Assembly: GCF_964355755.1 (NCBI RefSeq)
Contig: NC_092677.1
Span: 25,266,101 to 25,330,100 of the forward strand
Length of the DNA stretch: 64,000 bases
Reading direction: 5' to 3'
Source of the DNA: Antedon mediterranea
Lineage: Eukaryota; Echinodermata; Crinoidea; Comatulida; Antedonidae
Position 1 is the stretch's first letter. Each line of letters begins with the position of its first letter. The position numbers and the translations under genes were made by a program. Of this stretch, positions 36,345 to 48,205 are shown piece after piece. The notes below the pieces were generated by a model. It made no database searches, was not told where the DNA came from, and saw only the letters and a list, made by a program, of their open reading frames with translations.

Positions 36345-36490
36345 AACCATACTTTAACAACGTATTAGGGATGTACATATGATTTCAAAACAATCGCGAG
36401 TTTGACGATATCGCCGCTGACGCTCTCCGTACAGCCGTCGCCGTAAATGGCTGTGACGTCACAAGTGCATGGCAAAATCTACCTCACGAG
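36345..36490. repeat. M4 interspersed block, copy 2 (inverted)
   Basis: Reverse-oriented relative of 28886-29060 (TTAACAACGTATTAGGGATG, GTACAGCCGTCGCCGTAAAT). Confidence 0.7.
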
Positions 36491-36786
36491 TTTTCACCCA
36501 CGAGGGTATCTAGAATTATGGAATCAGTCAATCATATCGCACTCAAAACGTTCCTCTGTGGTGTGACACGACGGGTTGTGTCGATGTGTAGTGGCGACGC
36601 TGCAGCCTATTGATATGCCTACATTAGGGCGCCTATGCCTCCTAGGACTAGGCTAGGTTATCTACAGTACTAGCTAGGTATCGAGTCGGTCTGTATGAAC
36701 GCCTAAATTCATGAACTTTTATAATTGACTCACCATCGTCTCTGAGTAAGGGTTAGGCCGGTTGATTACTATAAACACCATCGTCT

Positions 36787-36965
36787 TTATTCACCGAAAA
36801 TCACCTCTATCGTACTAAACAAGGCCAACAGCCATAAGTCGCGTGCTAAAACGCATAGTGATACCGGACCGACAGACAGACAGACCGACCGACCGACCGA
36901 CCGACATAGTGAACTATAGAGTCTCGTCCACGCGACTAAAAAAGTTGTTAGTGCGATATGGTTGA
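36787..36965. repeat. M5 element with (CCGA)n core, copy 1
   Basis: AACAGCCATAAGTCGCGTGC, a run of GACAGACAGACCGACCGACC, then ATAGTGAACTATAGAGTC and CGCGACT. An inverted copy lies at 46135-46345 and a partial one near 50770-50900. Confidence 0.75.
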
Positions 36966-37204
36966 ATGATTCCAGAGCATCATACGTCATGTTTCGAGCT
37001 ACTCTTTCGGATCAATAGTCTAGTCTGGAAAAACGCAAACCTTTCTAAAAAAACACAAAAACGAATAAATCGTAAAAAAATATAAATGTTGAATATATTT
37101 TCTGTTTCTTTTGATAATGAAGTGTTTCTTCAAAATACCAGACTAAACAATTTGCCAAATTTAAGCCTAATATACAGGTAAAATTAGCATTGAAGTGACG
37201 GTAA

Positions 37205-37350
37205 CAGTGAAAACTCATGAGGTAAATTTTTCCATGCATTTGTGACGTAAAAGCAATTTACGGCGACGGCTGTACGATTGTTCTGAAACCGTATATACAC
37301 TCCTAATACGTTGTTAAAATGGTTCTCTGTCAAGTTGTCCTTTAATACTT
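37205..37350. repeat. M4 interspersed block, copy 3
   Basis: CAATTTACGGCGACGGCTGT and CTAATACGTTGTTAAAATGG; the middle part is shorter than in copy 1. Confidence 0.7.
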
Positions 37351-37579
37351 TAGGTCTACATACATACTGTACATATACTCAATCCAATGTAGATCTAGGT
37401 GATTCAACTTTTCACCCGTTTTCGTAAAAAAAATAATATGAATGCAAAATTCATTTAGGCCTAATAACTGGGATTTTTTTACAGGTGTTCCGGGTGCGAT
37501 TTCTATCTCGCTATTGTCTTGTTGTTCCGTTGGGGTGACACTGATCTTTCAAAAAGTCGGACATCGTACAACAATACTC

Positions 37580-38275
37580 GACGCTACTGCAGTTTCGCAC
37601 CACACTGTTATATCTTCGATTTCTCGCTTAATTTTTTTTCTCACACCCACATCATACAATTTTGGGCCATTATGTAACATGTTCCCATGATTTAGCCACC
37701 GTTACATTACCTTTATCACAATAAAAAATGCCTTTCAAAACAGCTCCTTTTTTCGCGAATACTTTGATCGAACTGTGGCCATTTTAGAATCAGAAAATTG
37801 CCAGAAATAAATGTATTTTTTATTTTCTGTTTTTATTTTTAAACTGCAAAGAGTGGTTTTTTTTATAAAGAACCAGCTGTACATATAAAAACGGTGACGA
37901 TATGAGTCCGTACATAAAACATTGATAGGAACCATTAATATGAATAATAATACTAGGCCTAATAATGAAGTATAATTTAACCTTTATTTCGCCAGCTGAA
38001 AACATTTCTTGCTTTTCAAAACTAAATAGGCCTAGGCTATATTATGTGTAATCGGATTTTATAACACTGCCCTCTATAGTTTCTACAATTTTGGGGGTAA
38101 AATGAAGCATAAATTCTGGCAATTAAGTGATAAATATAAGATGACGAACATTTCGCAGTTTGTTGAGAGCGAGTTCAGTATTGTTTAAAATGTTTTGAAA
38201 AGTATTGTTATTTTTAAAAAATTACTTCGTAAGTGGTCGAATCGTATAAACATGTTGCGAAACTGCAGTAGCGCC
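37580..38275. mobile_element. hAT-like non-autonomous insertion 1 in exon 2 of gene F
   Basis: A 696-bp insert with inverted ends GACGCTACTGCAGTTTCGCA and its near-perfect complement TGCGAAACTGCAGTAGCGCC. The 8-bp CAATACTC at 37572-37579 is repeated at 38276-38283, the size expected for a hAT duplication. The interior is AT-rich with no transposase. Confidence 0.9.
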
Positions 38276-38357
38276 CAATACTCTTGGGTGTAACGCTGAG
38301 TTGGTTAGGTGTTCTAATATCATCCTTTACTCAACAAATTCAGATTTTGTATGTTAC

Positions 38358-38778
38358 CAAAGATAATAAAAGGAGAAGATACAACAGTTCCGTTGGCGGT
38401 GTAAACCACATCCGGGTTACTATTTGCCTACGCCTGAAGGTGGCGCATTTCTTTTTCGCCAAAAGAAGTGCGCCACCTTCAGGCGTGGGTAAGGTAAAAC
38501 TTTTATTGTAAATATCTATAAAAATGCAAACGATGATTATTTATCAAAATGATTATCAAAATATTAATAATATCAAAATTAGTAGAGCACAGACGCGAGA
38601 ACACATCAGATCATCACGATCCATTGAAACGTGGGATTAGACGGGAACCATATCTAGAGCCCGCCGTCGTTCGGCTGCTGGATTCTTACGCGTCCACGAA
38701 TAATTAAGCGTCCGCGTTTCCTATCCTTCTATGTATAACAGCGCGTACTGTTGATTCTTTACCTATTTATATTCTTTG
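38358..38778. mobile_element. Non-autonomous insertion 2 in exon 2 of gene F
   Basis: A 421-bp insert bounded by imperfect inverted ends (CAAAGATAATAAAAGG and CCTATTTATATTCTTTG) and a 7-bp duplication ATGTTAC (38351-38357, 38779-38785). It contains a strong internal hairpin at about 38427-38484 (CGCCTGAAGGTGGCGCA and its complement). Confidence 0.85.
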
Positions 38779-40070
38779 ATGTTACATATGGTGTTTTCTT
38801 CGGGTTTGGCTTTTCCACAAGTTATATTACAATAATAGATATGATTTTGCGAAGTTTTGATAAGCGACACACAGCAAGAGCCACGGTTACTGCGTTCATT
38901 GGCATCAGTGTTGGTAAGTTTTAAGCGGTAACATAAACATCAAACATTAGCTTCCAGAACGCCTCATAGGCTTACAGGTTGCTTGTAGTGTTGACAAGCA
39001 TAATAAGCCTAGTTTTACACTAGCAAACCTTGCCGAACATTTTGCTTGCAAACTTTGAGTTTACCACTGTTTGGAGAAGTTTGTTATTTCTGTCTAGAAG
39101 TTACTACTGGAGGCTGTTATTTGAAGGATGGGATGAATGTGTAAAGCACCCAAAAACTAGATTCGGTTCACAAACCTCAGGCAAATAATTCCAAGAAGGC
39201 ATATGGCCTAACTTTTTTTGCAAACTAGTTTTCTGCAGCTGGCCGAAGTTTTCAACGAGTAACAACTCCTGCTAATCGTTTTTCCAAACTTTTATTTTTG
39301 TTTTACTCCATACAGGAATTTTGCTTGATCTGTGTGTCGAATGGCTCTACACAAAATACTCATGGCGGATCGGGTTGAGGATTTTCAGTGTTATGTTGGC
39401 ACTTGTTGGATATCCTTCCGCGTTTGTGATGACGGATGTCAGACATCCAGAGGAGAAGCATCTCGAAGGAGATTCCAAACATCCCGAAAACGAAGAGAGC
39501 ATCAATAACAACAATAAGGCTGACATTGATGATGTGGTTAATGCTAGAGTCCATGATACCGATATGATTGATAATGCATCTATAAAGAATACCACTAGTA
39601 TAAGATTTGTGTCCAAGACCGAAGACAAAACGGCTGACAATGACAATGACAATATCTCTGAGGATATAATGCCCGAAGATATCAAGGAGGACAATGAAAG
39701 GAAATTATTAGCAAAGTGCAGACTATTTCAAATTCATCGATAGCAAAGTACGTTGCCGTTTTCAAACGAGGTGATTTTGTCATTTCTGTTCCTGGGATAC
39801 TGTCAGCTGCCACTGCTACAATGTTTACCTACATAAGTGTTGTAAGAAAATATTGGATTTTTTTTTGGGTCTGTATTGGCCGCAAGGGAGTAAGCGCACC
39901 ACAATTAATTTGACCAATCACGACGCCATTAATCACCAGAGCTGGGCTTATGATTGGTCAAGTCACTTTGTGTTGCCCCTTACGACATTGCGTTACTTCC
40001 ACGTGCACGAAAATCATGTAGCTTAAACACAGAACAACAAGTTTAAACTGAAAGACGAGAAGAATTTAAA

Positions 40071-40209
40071 CAGATTTTCCACTAGGCGAATTTGTTCGCG
40101 CGGATCGGCTTTTACGCATGCGTATTCATGTTTCCAAATCCTACTCTACGCATGCGTATAAGCTGACGCTTTCAATTCAAGCGAACAAATTCGCCTAGTG
40201 GAAAATAGA
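40071..40209. repeat. M3 palindromic MITE, copy 1
   Basis: GATTTTCCACTAGGCGAATT on the left; AATTCGCCTAGTGGAAAAT on the right; two ACGCATGCGTA motifs inside. It lies in intron 3 of pseudogene F. Confidence 0.88.
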
Positions 40210-41168
40210 TTTTATTAAGAGAACTCGATTACATCATCTTTTAATTAATAAAAAGCTATTTCAAAACATATAAATTAATGTACATGATTTAAAATGATAC
40301 TCAAACTTTCTTCTTCTAGGGAATTATGTCTTACTTCAAACGGGAATGAATTCCGTAACTATATCCGTGGTTATTTTGTGGATGGGTGTTGGGGATCTAG
40401 CTGCCAGAATCATCAGTGCTATAGTGTCCGACAGACTTCCCATATCAAAGACTTTACAATATACATTGAGTAATATTTTTGCTGCAATAATTTCGATATG
40501 TTTACCGTTCTTATCGTCGCACATTGGACTAACGGTGGCGCTAGTTGGTAAAGTTTTTTTTTTTTTTTTTTTTTTCGCACCATCTAATCAGGGACTTTTT
40601 TTACAACTCCCTGATCTAACCAATTCACAGTTACTGGTTGTTCTTCGATTGTTGCATATGATGCTTATTATATTTAAATCTCGAGTAATCTCTATCTTTA
40701 ATATAGGCCGACATGATAATAGCACGCCCTCTGTTGCTTTTTTTATTTTGACAAGTACTTCTCTCAGTTTCCGAGTGCTTTTATAGAAAGAGTAGTAAGT
40801 TACCCAGCTGATCAATCTCAAATCTATGGATTGAAGACTGATCGCTCTACACTAAAGTGACACTTTAGTGGCCCATTAGTGACCCATTAGTGACCTTTTA
40901 GTGACCATTCGTGGAAAAGCAAGTTAGTCAACTGTGCTTTAAGACGATTATTGTAAAGCGTACATTATCTGTACGTATACCGAGTATTAAACTTGTCTAA
41001 CTAAGCTGTTGTTTCTATTTTCAGCATTAAGTGTGCCGCGAGCTATTCTAAACATTTTGCTACCTGCTATATCAATGGAGGTGTCCACCGCTGAAACGTG
41101 TTCTGAAACTATGGCACTAGTGTACTTAACATTTGGTATTGAAACCTTCATCACGCCATATCTCACAG

Positions 41169-41540
41169 GTGATTAGGGATTCGTTTTTATACTGCGCACG
41201 CTCAGAACCATAATGAGCCTGCGCGGAGCTATTCTAAATATTTTGCTACCTGCTATATTAATGGAGTTGTCAACCGCTGAAAGGTGTTCTGAAACTATGG
41301 CGTTAGTGTACTTAACATTTGGTATTGCAACCTTCATCACGCCATATCTCACAGGTGATTAGGGATTCGGTTTTATTCTGCGCACGCTCAGAACCATAAT
41401 GAGCATGCGCGGAGCTATTCTAAATATTTTGCTACCTGCTATATCAATGGAGTTGTCAACCGCTGAAACGTGTTCTGAAACTATGGCGCTAGTGTACTTA
41501 ACATTTGGTATTGGAACCTTCATCACACCATATCTCACAG
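41169..41540 (+). pseudogene. Two extra tandem copies of exon 5 of gene F
   Basis: The 186-bp unit repeats so that CTCACAG|GTGATTA ends at 41168, 41354 and 41540. Copies 2 and 3 begin at GGAGCTATTCTAAATATTTT and lack the TTTTCAG acceptor and the first codons, so only copy 1 can be spliced in. Each copy is followed by a TGCGCAC...GAGCATGCGC hairpin-like stretch. Confidence 0.88.
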
Positions 41541-41933
41541 GTGATTAAGGGATTCGGAAAGTAATTCTGCGCATGGTCAGAAACATAATGAGCATGCGCA
41601 GAATAACGTTTGATTCAATCTGTGTAGTGTATGTGTTATGCGGCGCGTTGTGAGAAAACGAAAGGTCGACATTTTTATTAAGCTTGCTCTTCTAACGATA
41701 ATAACCGCAAAAATTGGGTAAATATTGAATATTATCAAAATATTAATTTTGATTTCTATTTCACTTTTACAGATTTTATGTATGACATCACCGGGTCATA
41801 TGACATAGCGTGGTTCATCTGCGCGGGGCTTTATATGGTCGCTGCCGTGTTCTTTTTACTAGCCATACGTCGTAGGAACATTGGAAATATAGGCTACTAC
41901 AGACAAGAACAAAGTTATAACCTAATGAGATAA

Positions 41934-43655
41934 ATTCTAATACCAGTATGACCAAATATTTAAAAAAATAGTATGATTATTTATGTTGTGTTTTTGATGT
42001 ATTAAAGTATAGCATATCGAAAAATGTCTTTGTAGCACGTTTTATGTGGTTGTGATAAGGTCTATTAAACATAACTTACTTTATTAATAACTGTTATATT
42101 CAATAATCATCAGAACTTCTTCAAGAAACGAACTGTAAAATGTAAAATGCTGCCCTCTAGAGTATCGGTATTGTATTTGCAAACATTAGGCCCATTACAA
42201 ATAACGATGACGTTTTGTAAAATGTATTTTTGTAAATATATATTCTCTGCTGCCCTCTATCGATATTGATAAATCGCAAATTGATAACATTCTCTAAAGC
42301 CAAATATTTAGTATGAAAAAAAATGAAAACCCTACATCTGGCCTTAATATTGAATGTGGGCGGTTAGCATTGTATTGCATTATTTTGTACTATTAATACT
42401 ATAATAAAAATAATAGTCAAGGCGTCACAACGGCCATAAACATATTTTGAACGACAAACAAATTAAAATGGAATACTAACCCAACATTATTCTAGTCGCT
42501 ATACATATATAGCTTTCTTATATTATTTTTCGTACCTAAATAAAATCTAAAATAAAAGACGATAATAATAGCTCGTATAGAAAATGTATACAACTGTGTC
42601 CTGATTCAATTTTTCTCCACATTTATCTGACATATTTTTCAAATTGAATTTGTTTTACACAATACATCTTATGTTACAAAGTATTTAAATTAGTTCCTAA
42701 AGAAAACGAAAAAAAAATATATATATAGAAGCAAGTGTCGTGTGTCACCACGGAGGATACGATCGAACCCGATTCACGACTTTAAAACATACTGAAATAT
42801 GGGTCGTCGGGGACAACACAGACTGCTTTGTACGCATGCGCAAACAATCTCTGTGCGTGTTCTTGACATTGAAAACAACCTAGGCCTACTTAAATGTGAC
42901 CGCGCGCGACGCTTCTTTTTCGTTGTGAAAAAGCAGCAGGTGAATTTTAAGACAGTTCTGGGAGTATGACCCTTTCTGTAGAGTATTACTTTGACTGCCT
43001 ATCATGTAAATACATCCTACTAGGCTACAATTAGAGGCAACAACCTGTTCTGCACCTGAGGAAATATCTAAAGCTTTCAAACTGTTACATCGATCTGATG
43101 ATAGTCTTCAACGTTTATTTATATTGATCATTCATCACTTTAGTTGTTTTCGCTATTTCCGGTAGCTTCCTCTTCGATGGCATGTTTTATCATGATTGAT
43201 AATAACCTAATTGATTCTTGTCGAAAAAAATGCATAGTAAACATTATTTGTTGTAGGTATTTATAGAAACGAAAAACGTACAAGATTAATTGAAAACAAT
43301 TCTTCTTCTTTGACTTAATAGTAGTAATAAAGATAAATATTTTGGCGCATATGGCGTTTCATACCTATACTACTTGAGCTTAAATTTGAGACAAACATCG
43401 ACAAGCCTCAAAATAACTACAGACTTGGGGCAAGTCTAGTGCGGTACAAACGAATTATACCGGTAGGTTAATAATCCCAACAGGCTGCCAGTCCGATGTG
43501 AGTAGGCCTAAAAATAGTGTAGACCTAAAAAGGGTGTAGGCCTAAACAGAAGATCACTACAACGAAGCAATCGTCTTTAATGAATAGATCACATATTGAA
43601 ACCTCTTATAAAGTACCACAGAAAACGAATAGAATAAAATTTAGCACTGACTTAC
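41934..43655. other. Intergenic, no gene seen
   Basis: AT-rich non-coding sequence downstream of pseudogene F. Short motifs recur (CTGCCCTCTAGAG / CTGCCCTCTATCG near 42150 and 42250), but I see no gene. Confidence 0.5.
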
Positions 43656-43759
43656 TCTGTTACTGAGGATTAAATCCATCAAAGTTGCAGGGAATTTTTT
43701 TAGTACAGTCTGACTGTTGGTCCTTCCGAATTCAGCTCTGAGATGACACAGAAGACAGC
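43656..43759 (-). CDS. Possible internal exon, unidentified
   Basis: On the minus strand a 104-nt stretch is bounded by an acceptor (TTGTTGGTTTAG) and a strong donor (AACAGA|GTAAGT). One frame is open through it and encodes a segment ending with TLMDLILSNR. I do not recognise the protein and find no partner exon nearby. It may be chance; the splice-site quality is the only reason to list it. Confidence 0.25.
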
Positions 43760-44737
43760 CTAAACCAACAAAAAGACAAATATAAATGTTTAAAAAAGTA
43801 ACTTTACATACACTTTTTAACGCGCGCGTGCAAATACGCGCGCGTTCAAATAGTGATAATACTATGGTCAGCTTTTGCTCGCGCACCACCGTGTCGTCAC
43901 AGATGATTTATAAAAGACCCTTTTACAAGCCATAAAGCTTTAAAAACTAAACTAAAATATTCAATTATATTTTTCAAGAAATACTGATAATGTTCTATAT
44001 GCATAACAACTACAAATAACTTTAGAAAGCAGTTTGGCATTGAGCATGCGTAGTTGGATTCATCTCAAATGAGTACGCCCAGTAGAGATCGTGCTACAAG
44101 TGAATGTTAGACTGTTTACAGTATTTGGATAATAGCAACATACAGCAGAATACAATAGTGATATCAGAGAGTGCAAGCATTGTATTTTTCCAGTGAATGC
44201 AAGTAGCTCGAACATGTAAGTACATTAAGGCTTCAATTCAAGACCGTTAATTTGTTATAATCGAGGTAAATCAAAATCTTGTATATTGTAATTGATAACA
44301 ATAGGATTTGAAGATTGATAAGGTAGGCCTATTATACACAATATGTGCCTCTATTTTGTGCTGTCACGTGACCAACAATGTAATGAGGGATTTTAATTTA
44401 CTTGACACTACTAAAAAGAAATGTGTATGCAGTGTTGATTTATTTCATTATAAATATAACTGACGCGTTCAAAAATGGATACATTTCTTTTACGCGCGCG
44501 CGTTAACTTCATATCACATGACCTGATGATAGGCCTATAATAAATACAAAGCTGTAATGAGTTCAGGTTCAAAACTGAACTGGCAGTACTAACATTTTAT
44601 TACACATAATCATTTTGTTTCAAATGCCTCTTGTAAGGGTAGTATGTTAGTGTGGAAAATAATGTAATAGACATTATATAGTCGGCGGGGGCTAAAGAAG
44701 GATGTATACAGCCGTGTGTTCTATTTCGTCTTAATAT
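43760..44737. other. Non-coding, nothing recognised
   Basis: Contains short CG-alternating runs (ACGCGCGCGTGC near 43820, ACGCGCGCGCGT near 44492) but no gene or known element. Confidence 0.5.
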
Positions 44738-44930
44738 AAAGCTCTGTCTACACTGTCAAACTACTTTGACAAAAAAATGTGATATGCCCGCACAAATATG
44801 GTAGTGATATGCCCAAATTAGGTAATGATATGACATCATCATGTCCATATATGGGCACATCACATTTTTTGTCACATAAAGTTTGATACTGTAGACAGAG
44901 ATTTAGTTTGACAGTGTAGACAAGGCTTAA
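44738..44930. repeat. M1 MITE
   Basis: Begins AAAGCTCTGTCTACACTGTC, ends CAGTGTAGACAAGGCTTAA; carries one extra partial right arm (GTAGACAGAGATTTAG). Confidence 0.88.
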
Positions 44931-45387
44931 GCCTACTATACTAATTTCATATTTTAAAATTAACAATAGCCGACTTTGTAGTTATCTGATGACGTAAGCA
45001 ATATGTTTTCCTGTGTACAATGAATAACATCAGAAGGTTTGAAAAATTGCAAAACATAAACAACATATGGAAAGCTATATTAAAATGATATTAAACAATA
45101 CAAGGGCTTGCATTCAATGTTACAAACTTAAGCACGGTGTCGCATAGGTAAAATAGCTATACTAAGTAAGTAAGCTATTGATTTGACACAGGTGTATTTA
45201 ACGATCACAATGCGACGATCTACCGTTATTGAATTTATATAATGTGTGAATGTTAACATGTTAAGGATACCGTGGTCGCCTATGGCAAGAAGTTTGTACC
45301 TATTGTAATGTGTCGAATTTAACACATTTTATTAAATTAATCTTTCATATGTATTATTTTTCAATTACGTAACCTAACACGTCACAG

Positions 45388-45855
45388 AATTCGTGTTTTT
45401 TTTCGAGTGAAATTCGTGACACACACGGTTCTTAAAATGGCATGATACTATGTAAAATGTGTTTATTATTATTATTATTTTAAGATAAAATGAAAACAAG
45501 GAAAACATTTATTATGTACTACAGTTAAATCCCTATATATGTACTATATATATATATATCCCTATAAAAGAGAAACTTGGATAGGGGTTCCCGTTTACGC
45601 GGGAAGTACCAGTATGGTGTTCCCTAAATATGGGTGTCAGATGGAAGGGATTCTGCTGTAATTTTTCTTTTCAATTTCAATTTTTTCTATCTTTTTTGTC
45701 GTATTTATATGGTGTTTTATTATTTTGTAATATCACGAACTTGTGTAAAATCAATCAATGTTGATTGAACGAGTTGTACTGCACATCAGTCTCGTGAATA
45801 AATAAAGTTTATATATATATTCGTGTTTTTTTTCGAGTAAAATTCGCGTCATTCT
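45388..45855. repeat. Pair of 33-bp direct repeats about 430 bp apart
   Basis: ATTCGTGTTTTTTTTCGAGT occurs at about 45390 and 45821, followed in both by AAATTCG. Between them is AT-rich sequence with a (TA)n run near 45545. The unit may be a duplication or a short insertion flanked by repeats. Confidence 0.55.
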
Positions 45856-46134
45856 TTTCAATTAATACGGATTAATAAAAACATTATCAAGTACTGTAAA
45901 GCCCTACATTTTCGCGGCCCTAAATCTTCTCGGTTTTACATTTTTTTAATATTTCGCGACCTTTTATTTTGCGACCTTTATTTTGCGATTTGAGTTTCTT
46001 GGGTAATTTGTTGAACCAAATTGGCGAATGTACACAAAAGGGCAAGCAATGCCTAAGTGAATATTTTATTGCCAAGGAATCATTAATTATAATGTAGTCT
46101 ACCAATAATCATATAGTACGGTATAAGTATGGTA

Positions 46135-46345
46135 AACTTTCTGCGGCCTGACGTTTTTAGTCGCGTGGACGTGACTCAATAGTTCACTATGTCGGTCGGT
46201 CGGTCGGTCTGTCTGTCGGTCCGGTATCGCTATGCGTTTTATCGCTTTTCTGTACTTTTTGAACTGTTTTGATGTACATTACTTTTTGAAAGTTCATTTT
46301 TTTCTGAGAGCACGCGACTTATGGCTGTTGGCCTTGTTTAAAGTT
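46135..46345. repeat. M5 element with (GGTC)n core, copy 2 (inverted)
   Basis: TAGTCGCGTGGACG, ATAGTTCACTATGTCGGTCG, then ACGCGACTTATGGCTGTTGG; reverse complement of 36787-36965. Confidence 0.78.
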
Positions 46346-47590
46346 TGTTTACCATATTCTTTAATAATAATATGTCAGACGCTACGGTATGTACAACATA
46401 ATCTGTTTTAAATTACTAAGCGACTGGGTGATGGATGCAGCAAGAATTAAATTACTTTAAAATTATATAATTTCTATTCCTTCTGGTTAACCACTCCATC
46501 AGAAGTGCATATAATATCCCATGATGTGCGAAAAATGATATCATGTCGTTTTAAGCCGTCCTTGAGTAAAACAATCACTTCAAAAATGACGTTAAAACAT
46601 GGCTCCCGCGTGTCAAATAATCGTAAAAAATACGGTTGAAATTGTTACTACAGAACCTTGGAATATTAATATTGCATTTTCAGGGGAAAAGTCGTTCTAC
46701 TATTATGAAATAATTGTGTTTTATTGTTTCTCTCCTTGGCTGTCGGAAAAGAAAACCTGCTATTTAATATGGCGCGAAAAGTTCAATGACATTGTCTGGT
46801 TTTGACCAGAAATAGCAAGAGAAGTCTGTACTCTTTATTGGTGTTACATTTACCATAAATGTTGATACTTCATCTATCCCACAATTCGCTGTATAAAGAA
46901 GCATAATGCACCTGACGTATGTTTCTCCCATGATGCCCTGTATAACGGTAGGCCTATATTATTAAACATTCTCGTCAGCTCATGCTGCTTTACTTTTCAC
47001 GCTCAAATATACCGTAATTAGTATCATTCCAAGTTTCTCGTTGCCGTTCAGCTTCTGTTCATTTTCGATTGCAGAATCCGAAGTTATCCGAGTTTATCCG
47101 AAGTTATCCGAGTTATCCGAATCTTTGCTTTTGTTTATAGGTTGTTGTGCAGATCGTGATTCAAACAGCAGTATAATTAGCCTTCCTTTTAAAAAGTGAG
47201 AAAATGTTCATTTTATGTGTGTAACGTGTCTAAGAAAGTTTAAAATGTCATTCTTTTTTTCCAATTTAGCCACGTCATTGTTAATACATACTAATGTGTA
47301 ATTATAATATTTGATCTAGCTTCTGGCGACATTAAGACAAGAAGAATATTATTTTAACATGTTATCAAATGTGTGTATTTCTAATTTGTTTTAAATTGCA
47401 CATTACACTTCGAGTATAATGAGAGCAAAACTGGGTCATGTCATTGTACTGAATACTTGGTACATACTCCTAGAACGCAACGCCCAATAACGCGACGACA
47501 CGCACAACGCTCTCACAGTTCTCAATTGCGGTACTTAACCTTTAAGCTGTTATTTGAAAGCGGTAGTCATTTGAGGAATAACTTTCATAA
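46346..47590. other. Non-coding with a short GTTATCCGA repeat
   Basis: No gene seen. At about 47080-47126 there are five copies of a 9-11 bp unit (AAGTTATCCGAGT). Confidence 0.55.
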
Positions 47591-47591
47591 C

Positions 47592-47946
47592 TTAAGCTTG
47601 GTTCCTACTAGGACGCAACGTAAGGACGTATGCCACACCGTAAAGCGTGGTTCCCACTAGAACGCAATTGAGCGACGTATTGACGCAAAGTGATGTATTG
47701 CGTAATCACAAGTGGGAACCGACGACGCAACAGTGCTGCAAAAATGTGGCAACCAAGGTTTAAACTTGGTTCTCACTAGGACGCAACGTAAATCTTGGTT
47801 CCCACCAGAACGCAATGTAAGAACTTAAGCCGCAGCGCAACCATTGACAAGCGACAGTTTGGATAATCCATCGCTTGTGAGTGGTCAAGTTACTTACGTT
47901 ACGCTTATGTCCGCGCGATGCGTCCTAGTGGGAACCAAGCTTAAGC
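47592..47946. repeat. Cluster of M2 MITE copies
   Basis: Several M2 ends occur in succession (TAAGCTTGGTTCCTACTAGG, AAGCGTGGTTCCCACTAGAA, AACTTGGTTCTCACTAGGAC, AATCTTGGTTCCCACCAGAA) before one right end at 47927-47944. This reflects repeated insertion of M2 elements into each other. Confidence 0.8.
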
Positions 47947-48059
47947 GAGTCGACCAATTACAAGCAACAGTTCGAATAATCCATCGCTTTTGATTGGTCA
48001 ATTACTACATCTACAATGAATGGATGTAGAAACGCAACGTAAGAAAATGCCCTTCCAAT

Positions 48060-48205
48060 AATTGTGTTTGCCCGCACCTGCCTGAAATCAAACCTACGAT
48101 GCTTGCAGCACTATTGCGTCGTCGGTTCCCACTTGTGATTGCGCGATACAGCACTTTGCGTCAATACGTAGTTGCGTTGCGTTCTAGTGGGAACCACGCT
48201 TAATA
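48060..48205. repeat. M2 MITE, second subfamily, right part
   Basis: GTCGTCGGTTCCCACTTGTG, then ACTTTGCGTCAATACGTAGT, ending GTTCTAGTGGGAACCACGCT. It is complementary to the copy near 47650-47740, so the pair also makes a larger inverted repeat. Confidence 0.75.

Larger units (their letters stand above)
35794..41933 (+). pseudogene. SLC16-like transporter pseudogene, gene F
   Basis: Exon pieces: 35794-35953; 37485-37579 + 38284-38357 + 38786-38913 (exon 2, split by two transposons); 39316-39841; 40320-40547; 41025-41168; 41773-41933. Subtracting both inserts and one target duplication each gives 297 nt, the exact exon 2 length of every paralog. Exon 3 is 526 nt, which leaves a frame break near 39690-39740 before TM7 (all paralogs have length 2 mod 3). 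Exon 4 is missing one base at its 5' end relative to paralogs, so the normal join hits an early stop. Exon 5 is followed by two acceptor-less copies. TM8 still reads G-D-L-A-A-R. An in-frame ATG at 35752 is possible, but alignment favours 35794. I judge this non-functional. Confidence 0.88.
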
